Assembly (NCBI GenBank): GCA_036833805.1
Contig: DAITPA010000003.1
Span: 5,116 to 69,115 of the forward strand
Length of the DNA: 64,000 nucleotides
Source of the DNA: PALSA-1196 sp036833805
GTDB lineage: Bacteria > Pseudomonadota > Gammaproteobacteria > Steroidobacterales > Steroidobacteraceae
Direction of reading: 5' to 3'
Shown: in pieces, positions 59,121 through 64,000 of the stretch
How positions within the stretch are numbered: the first letter of the stretch is position 1
Layout: each line of letters begins with the position of its first letter
Made by a program: the position numbers and the translations under genes
Notes under the pieces: generated by a model
Database searches by the model: none
The model's input: only the letters and a program-made list of their open reading frames with translations
What the model was told of the DNA's origin: nothing

Positions 59121-59831
59121 TCCGTCCGTCTGCGGCAGCTGCTCGGCGCGCAACCGATAGCCTAGCCCGACCTCCGTCACAAGAAACTGCGGACGCCGCG
59201 GATCGGGCTCGAGCTTATTGCGCAGGTTTTTGATGCACACCCGCAGGCTGCGTGTATCGCCCTGACGATCCGGGCCCCAAACTTCACGAATCAGCTGGTC
59301 TTGCCTGACGACCAGTCCGGCTTGGCGCACGAGCCGCTCGAGCACTCGGTACTCAAGCGGTGTCATGTGAATCGAGCCAGCCTGACCGTGCGCTTCACGC
59401 CGCGCAAGATCAACTTGCACGCTTCCGAATATCCAGACCGAGGTTCCATCCTCGCGGCGCGCGTTGCGCCGCAGCGCCGCGCGCACCCGCGCCAGCAATT
59501 CCGTTGCGCTGAATGGCTTCGTGACGTAGTCATCAGCGCCCGCATCGAGCGCTGCTATCTTCTCGACTTCCATTGTACGTGCCGACAACACGATGATTGG
59601 GACGGCAGACCAGCTGCGCACGCGGCGGATTACCGTCACCCCATCGCCATCGGGCAAACCCAGGTCAATGAGCATCAGATCTGGCTTATGCGTGCGTGCT
59701 TCAATCTCACCGCGTGCGGCAGTGGCAGCCTCGACGACGCGGAACTTCTGCGCTTCAAAGAGCGCACGCAGGATGTTGCGCAAAGCCGGCTCATCCTCCA
59801 CGATCAGGATCAGATGCATGGCCTGTGTCAT
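59115..59831 (-). CDS. kdpE: Response regulator KdpE
   Basis: 238 residues. The receiver domain has EDEP acidic pair, the phospho-Asp in MLIDLGLPDGDG, and VTKPFSATELLARVRAALRR; an OmpR/PhoB winged helix follows (HMTPLEYRVLERLVRQAG, REVWGPDRQGDTRSLRVCI, VTEVGLGYRL). The ATG overlaps the kdpD stop (ATGA). Activates kdp expression under potassium limitation. Confidence 0.95.
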   Translation of the reverse strand: MTQAMHLILIVEDEPALRNILRALFEAQKFRVVEAATAARGEIEARTHKPDLMLIDLGLPDGDGVTVIRRVRSWSAVPIIVLSARTMEVEKIAALDAGADDYVTKPFSATELLARVRAALRRNARREDGTSVWIFGSVQVDLARREAHGQAGSIHMTPLEYRVLERLVRQAGLVVRQDQLIREVWGPDRQGDTRSLRVCIKNLRNKLEPDPRRPQFLVTEVGLGYRLRAEQLPQTDGS

Positions 59832-62527
59832 GGGGCAGGTTCCGTCGCCGGCAGCGTCAGATCCAAGCGCGCGCCGCCGCCAGGGCGGCGCTCCGCTTCG
59901 ATGCTGCCGCCATGCGCGCGCACGATGGCTCGGCAGATGGCGAGCCCCAGACCCACGCCTGCGATCGACCCCTCTGCGCCGCCGCGTTGGAACTTGTCGA
60001 AGAGCCGCGCAGTGTCGCCTGCGGGAAGTCCAGGGCCTTCGTCATCGACAAACACGCGCACGAGCGGCCCCTCGGCGACTGCCGATACGCACACGCGCGT
60101 ACCGGCGGGCGTATATTTGGCGATGTTATCGAACAGGTTGGCAAACACCTGCACGATGAGCGCGGCATCGACATACACCGGCGGCAGATCACTCGGCAGC
60201 GAAACCTCGATCGGATATTGAGCGAGTCGCTTTTCGAGCCGCTGCAAGGCGGTGCCCAGGAGATCATCCACAGCCTGCCAGTCGCGCCGCAGCGCAACCT
60301 CACCTGCTTCGAAGCGCGTCAAATCGAGAACGTTTGAGACCAGTTCCGACATATCGCGCGCCGTCGACTCAATGGAGCGCGCAAGCGAGATGCGCGTGGC
60401 TTCATCAAGGTTTGCACCGTGCTCCGCGAGCGTGCTGCCCGCGCCCGCCAGGATCGCAAGCGGCGTGCGCAGATCGTGTGAAATCGATGCCAGCAGCGTG
60501 TTGCGCAAGCTCTCGCCCTGCGCGGCAATGCGTGCCGTTTCGACTGATTCAGCGATGCGAGCGCGCTCGAGCGCAAGCCCGATTTGACCCGCAAAAGTCT
60601 CAAGCAAGTGACGCTGCTCGGGCAGCAGTACTCGCCGCGGATTACTCGGCAATACACCGAGCACGCCGAGCGCGGGGCGCAGGTTACCGAGCGGCAAATA
60701 CAAAGCGGGCGCTGCAGGCAGGGTATCCGTGCCCAAGCCCGCTCGACGCCCATGATCGACGACCCATTGTGCAACGGCCAGGTCCGCGCCGCGCAGCGAC
60801 CATTCCAATGGCGGCCCACGCGGAGAGTGCAGTTTGCCGAGCGCGTCGGGCAGCAGCACCACTGCCTTGCAGCTGAAGACCTCGGCGACGTGTTTGACCC
60901 CGGCAAGCGCCATGTTTTCAATGCCACGGGTCGCCGCGAGCTCTCGGCTCATGGCGTACAGGAGTGCGGTGCGTCGCTCGCGCGCGCCGGCGACGCGCGT
61001 CTGCTGGCGTACACTCGCCATGAGATTGGCGATGACGAGCGCAACCGCCAGCATGACGCCGAACGTCAGGAGGTACTGCGCATCGGAGACGGCAAACGTA
61101 AAGCGCGGTGGCACGAAGAAGAAATCGAACGCGGCGACGTTCAGCAACGCCGTCAGCACGGAAGGCCCGCGTCCCAATCGCAAACCCGCGAGCATCACGC
61201 CCAAGAGATACACCATGATGAGGTTCGCAAGCGCGAAGCGCGGGAAGAGGAGAAACGCGGCCGCAGTGCACGCCGTGGACGTCGCAATTCCCCATCCGTA
61301 GCGAGCCCATTGAATCGGCACTGCGCTGGCAGCGGCTGCGCTGCCCACTGATCGAGCATGTTCCGCGGCCGCCTGTTCGACCACCGCAACGGTGAGCACA
61401 TCAAAGCCGCGCGCCGCGTGCACCAGCTCGGTGGCGGTCGATGCACGCAGCCACGCGCGCCAGCCGCGACGCTTCGGCGCGCCGACGATGACGCGGGTCG
61501 CGCGGCGGGTCTGCGCATATTCAACGAGAGTTGCCGCAGCCGAAGGGCCAGCGAGTGTCACGGTCTCGGCACCGAGCGACTCCGCGAGACGCAAAAGATC
61601 AATGCGCCGGTTCCGCTCGACCTGCGCCAGGCGCAGCAGGCGCGGCGTTTCAACGTACACGACGGTCCAGTCGGCATCGAGCGCGTCCGCCAGGCGCTTG
61701 CCGGTACGCACCAGCTGCTCGGACTGAGCATCAGGTCCGGTCGCGACCAGAATGCGCTCGCCCGCAAGCCGCGCACGCGAGATTCGATCGCCCGCAGCCG
61801 ACTCGCGCGCCGCCGCCTCCACACGGTCCGCGGCCCGCCGCAGAGCCAATTCCCGCAGCGCCATGAGATTCGGCTTGCGAAAGAATCGCTCGACCGCATT
61901 TGCGACCTCGTCGTGCACATACACCTTGCCCGCATGCAGACGCGCGAGCAGGTCATCGGGCGGCAGGTCGATGAGCTCCACCTCGTCCGCCTCATCGAAG
62001 ATTCGATCCGGCAGTGTCTCGCGCTGTCGTACGCCGGTGATCTGCGCGACGAGATCGTTGAGGCTCTCCAGATGCTGAACGTTGACCGTCGTCCAGACAT
62101 TGATGCCGGCGTCGAGCAACTCCTCCACGTCCTGCCAGCGCTTCGGATGGCGCGGCGTGGGTTCACCGCCGAGAAGGTTCGAATGCGCAAGCTCATCGAC
62201 CAGGAGAATGGCCGGACGCCGCTTCAGCGCAGCGTCGAGATCGAATTCATGGCGTTCGATGCCGCGGTAGCCGATGGCGAGCGTGGGCAGCTGCTCAAGG
62301 CCTTCGAGCAAGCGCTCCGTCTCCACCCGTCCGTGAGGCTCAACATAACCGACTGCGACATCGGTGCCGCTTGCGCGTGCGCTGCGTGCCGCTTCCAGCA
62401 TGGCGTAGGTCTTGCCGACCCCCGCTGAGCTGCCGAAAAAGATTCGCAAGCTGCCGCGCTTGGCGCGCGCCTCCTCGGCCACCACATGCGCGAGGAGCTG
62501 ATCTGGGTCGGGCCGTATTTCAACCAT
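59828..62527 (-). CDS. kdpD: Osmosensitive potassium-channel sensor kinase KdpD
   Basis: 899 residues. N-terminal KdpD domain (RGSLRIFFGSSAGVGKTYAML Walker-type loop, AILLVDELAHSN, NVWTTVNVQHLESLNDLV), a universal-stress-like module near 250-370 (ILVATGPDAQSEQLVR), four membrane helices near 405-510, a GAF-like segment, then the kinase: H box LLASISHDLRTPLAIL, N box NLFDNIAKYTPAG, G boxes DEGPGLP and GVGLGLAICRAIV. The lower-case order matches E. coli KdpD at full length. Confidence 0.96.
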   Translation of the reverse strand: MVEIRPDPDQLLAHVVAEEARAKRGSLRIFFGSSAGVGKTYAMLEAARSARASGTDVAVGYVEPHGRVETERLLEGLEQLPTLAIGYRGIERHEFDLDAALKRRPAILLVDELAHSNLLGGEPTPRHPKRWQDVEELLDAGINVWTTVNVQHLESLNDLVAQITGVRQRETLPDRIFDEADEVELIDLPPDDLLARLHAGKVYVHDEVANAVERFFRKPNLMALRELALRRAADRVEAAARESAAGDRISRARLAGERILVATGPDAQSEQLVRTGKRLADALDADWTVVYVETPRLLRLAQVERNRRIDLLRLAESLGAETVTLAGPSAAATLVEYAQTRRATRVIVGAPKRRGWRAWLRASTATELVHAARGFDVLTVAVVEQAAAEHARSVGSAAAASAVPIQWARYGWGIATSTACTAAAFLLFPRFALANLIMVYLLGVMLAGLRLGRGPSVLTALLNVAAFDFFFVPPRFTFAVSDAQYLLTFGVMLAVALVIANLMASVRQQTRVAGARERRTALLYAMSRELAATRGIENMALAGVKHVAEVFSCKAVVLLPDALGKLHSPRGPPLEWSLRGADLAVAQWVVDHGRRAGLGTDTLPAAPALYLPLGNLRPALGVLGVLPSNPRRVLLPEQRHLLETFAGQIGLALERARIAESVETARIAAQGESLRNTLLASISHDLRTPLAILAGAGSTLAEHGANLDEATRISLARSIESTARDMSELVSNVLDLTRFEAGEVALRRDWQAVDDLLGTALQRLEKRLAQYPIEVSLPSDLPPVYVDAALIVQVFANLFDNIAKYTPAGTRVCVSAVAEGPLVRVFVDDEGPGLPAGDTARLFDKFQRGGAEGSIAGVGLGLAICRAIVRAHGGSIEAERRPGGGARLDLTLPATEPAP

Positions 62528-62595
62528 TAGGCAAGGCTACAGCCCTGCAGCCGGCGCGCCCACTGCCACAAGTTGCGGGGGCTGCTGCCCCTCGT

Positions 62596-63186
62596 CTAAG
62601 GCTTGCCATCGCGCGCCGCAAGCTCATCCAGTGCCAGATTGAGCTCCAGAATGTTGACTCGCGGCTCGCCCAGAACGCCCCATAACCGCCCTTCCGTGTG
62701 GGCCGAGAGCAGGCCCCGCACCGCTGCCGCGCTCATTCCCCGCGCCCGCGCCACGCGCGCAACCTGGTACTGCGCCGCTGCAATGCTGAGGTGCGGGTCG
62801 AGGCCGCTGCCCGAGGCGGTCACGAGGTCCACCGGGAAAGCTGCCTTGTTGCGCGGGTCCGCGGCCTGCAAAGCGTGGATTCGCGTCTTGATGGCATCCG
62901 TCAGAGCGGGGTTCAAAGGCCCAAGGTTCGAGCCGCCGGATGCGGTGCCATTGTACGGCTGCGGAGAAGTCGCGGACGGGCGGCTCCAGAAGTGCTTCGG
63001 GTCACTGAAGCTCTGTCCAATCAGGCGCGATCCGACCAGCTTGCCGCCGCGCAGAATCAGGCTGCCATCCGCCTGCTCCGCAAACGCGACTCGTGCAACC
63101 CCCGTGACAACGAGCGGATAAAGGAAGCCCGTGAGGACGGTGAGAAGCGCAAACAGGACGATCGTTGGGCGAAGCATTGAGGTCAA
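62596..63186 (-). CDS. kdpC: Potassium-transporting ATPase subunit KdpC
   Basis: 196 residues. One N-terminal membrane helix ([22 protein letters not shown]) then the periplasmic KdpC domain with [21 protein letters not shown] in part, [28 protein letters not shown] and [18 protein letters not shown] 63186 is chosen because AAGGAG is 9 nt upstream; an in-frame ATG at 63177 is the alternative. The gene begins 14 nt after kdpB. Confidence 0.94.
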   Translation of the reverse strand: MTSMLRPTIVLFALLTVLTGFLYPLVVTGVARVAFAEQADGSLILRGGKLVGSRLIGQSFSDPKHFWSRPSATSPQPYNGTASGGSNLGPLNPALTDAIKTRIHALQAADPRNKAAFPVDLVTASGSGLDPHLSIAAAQYQVARVARARGMSAAAVRGLLSAHTEGRLWGVLGEPRVNILELNLALDELAARDGKP

Positions 63187-63200
63187 GACGGCGCACTCCT

Positions 63201-64000
63201 TCAGGTGAGGTGGCCCAGCATCAGGCCCACATCGATGAGCTTGATGCCCGCGAATGGAATCAATATGCCGCCCAACCCGTAGACAACGAGGTTGCGGCGC
63301 AGCAGCGCGGCCGCTCCCAGCGGGCGGTACTTCACTCCTTTTAACGCAAGCGGAATCAAGAAGACGATGATTAAAGCGTTGAAGATGACCGCGGACAGGA
63401 TCGCCGAGAACGGGCTTGCGAGTCTCATGACGTTGAGCGCATTGAGCTGCGGATAGGTGGACGCGAACGCGGCGGGAATGATTGCGAAGTACTTCGCGAC
63501 ATCGTTGGCGATGCTGAAAGTTGTGAGCGAGCCACGCGTCATCAACATCTGCTTGCCGGTCTCGACGACCTCGATGAGCTTCGTGGGATTGGAGTCGAGG
63601 TCGACCATGTTGCCGGCTTCCTTCGCCGCCTGCGTGCCGGTGTTCATGGCGACGGCTACATCTGCCTGGGCAAGCGCGGGCGCGTCATTCGTGCCGTCGC
63701 CGGTCATCGCCACGAGCCGGCCCTGGCTCTGATGCTCGCGGATCAGGCGCAGCTTCGCCTCCGGTGTTGCCTCCGCAAGGAAATCATCGACGCCCGCCTC
63801 CGCCGCGATGGCAGCGGCCGTTAGTGGGTTATCGCCCGTGATCATGACGGTTTTGATGCCCATGCGGCGCAACTCCCCAAAGCGCTCCTTGATGCCGCCC
63901 TTGACGATATCCTTGAGCTCGATGACTCCGAGCACACGCTTACCGTCGCACACCAGCAGCGGCGTACTACCGCGCCGCGCGACCTCCTGCACAATGGTCA
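63201..64000 (-). CDS. kdpB: Potassium-transporting P-type ATPase subunit KdpB, C-terminal part
   Basis: The last 265 or so residues; the start lies beyond the right edge. Present: [50 protein letters not shown] in pieces, the hinge motif [24 protein letters not shown] of P-type ATPases, and the final membrane helices ([45 protein letters not shown]). The phosphorylation DKTGT motif is off-window. The order kdpB-C-D-E implies kdpA upstream, outside. Confidence 0.95.
   Translation of the reverse strand, partial: TIVQEVARRGSTPLLVCDGKRVLGVIELKDIVKGGIKERFGELRRMGIKTVMITGDNPLTAAAIAAEAGVDDFLAEATPEAKLRLIREHQSQGRLVAMTGDGTNDAPALAQADVAVAMNTGTQAAKEAGNMVDLDSNPTKLIEVVETGKQMLMTRGSLTTFSIANDVAKYFAIIPAAFASTYPQLNALNVMRLASPFSAILSAVIFNALIIVFLIPLALKGVKYRPLGAAALLRRNLVVYGLGGILIPFAGIKLIDVGLMLGHLT

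Noticed and set aside
62576..62590. Small GGGGC/GCCCC hairpin between kdpC and kdpD
   Set aside because: Five base pairs in GC-rich DNA within an operon; not distinguishable from chance.
1..64000. tRNA, rRNA, CRISPR arrays, insertion sequences, prophage or integron signals
   Set aside because: Scanned by eye on both strands; no cloverleaf-like sequence with a GTTCGA arm in context, no repeat-spacer pattern and no transposase or integrase motif was found.

Overview
The window is GC-rich and densely packed, with many 1-4 nt start/stop overlaps and no rRNA, tRNA, CRISPR array, transposase or prophage gene that I could find. The gene set points to a gammaproteobacterium, probably in the Xanthomonadales / Nevskiales / Steroidobacter neighbourhood: a fused aspartokinase-homoserine dehydrogenase in a thrABC operon, a purB...nudJ-mnmA block, an E. 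coli-type TatD, a CysB-type LysR regulator beside sulfur genes, and UrcA and TIR-TPR proteins. The placement is inference; no marker gene allows a species call.

Layout. 1-1.6 kb (minus): start of malate synthase (cut by the window edge) and a class II DAHP synthase. 1.7-4.4 kb (plus): a lysine-degradation pair (lysine/saccharopine dehydrogenase plus ALDH7-type semialdehyde dehydrogenase), followed by a decayed histidine-kinase tail. 4.7-7.6 kb (minus): mazG, a CoA-pyrophosphatase Nudix gene, fumC. 7.6-14.9 kb (plus): purB, a DUF7931-like gene, nudJ, mnmA, acnA, a HAD phosphatase. 15.1-20.6 kb: a looser accessory stretch with a POT peptide transporter, a TIR-FlgO-TPR membrane protein, a small 4-TM protein, a GNAT enzyme and a very acidic small protein. 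20.7-29.6 kb: tryptophan dioxygenase, a YgjP-like metalloprotease, an ABC-2 exporter coupled to a threonine aldolase, a secreted TPR protein, tatD, an M20 peptidase, an aldo/keto reductase and a PLDc_N membrane peptide.

29.6-39.9 kb (minus): MaoC - CitE-like lyase - DUF7009 - isovaleryl-CoA dehydrogenase - biotin carboxylase/BCCP, then thrA-thrB-thrC-NERD. 40.0-47.6 kb: an assimilatory sulfur cluster (ferredoxin-type sulfite reductase, DUF934, cysB, APS reductase, cysG, a cysteine synthase and a TrxR-like ferredoxin-NADP reductase). 47.8-49.6 kb: modBC. 49.6-53.5 kb: branched-chain 2-oxoacid dehydrogenase E2 and fused E1, divergent from an Lrp regulator. 53.6-59.1 kb: yceI, ald, desaturase, csbD, a secreted peroxiredoxin, urcA, a GcvA-type LysR. 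59.1-64 kb (minus): kdpB(partial)-C-D-E.

How it fits together. Several blocks serve amino-acid degradation (lysine, tryptophan, threonine, alanine, branched-chain) and feed the TCA genes seen here. The sulfur cluster appears self-contained from APS to cysteine, with FNR plausibly supplying reduced ferredoxin to the sulfite reductase. The two sulfur transcription units share an identical TATATT -10 box directly before the ATG and an ATAACC element exactly 53 nt upstream of that box, suggesting common control by the neighbouring CysB. Several genes (nudJ, mnmA, sulfite reductase, cysH, the tatD/TPR pair) have -10-like hexamers so close to the start codon that their mRNAs should be leaderless or nearly so.
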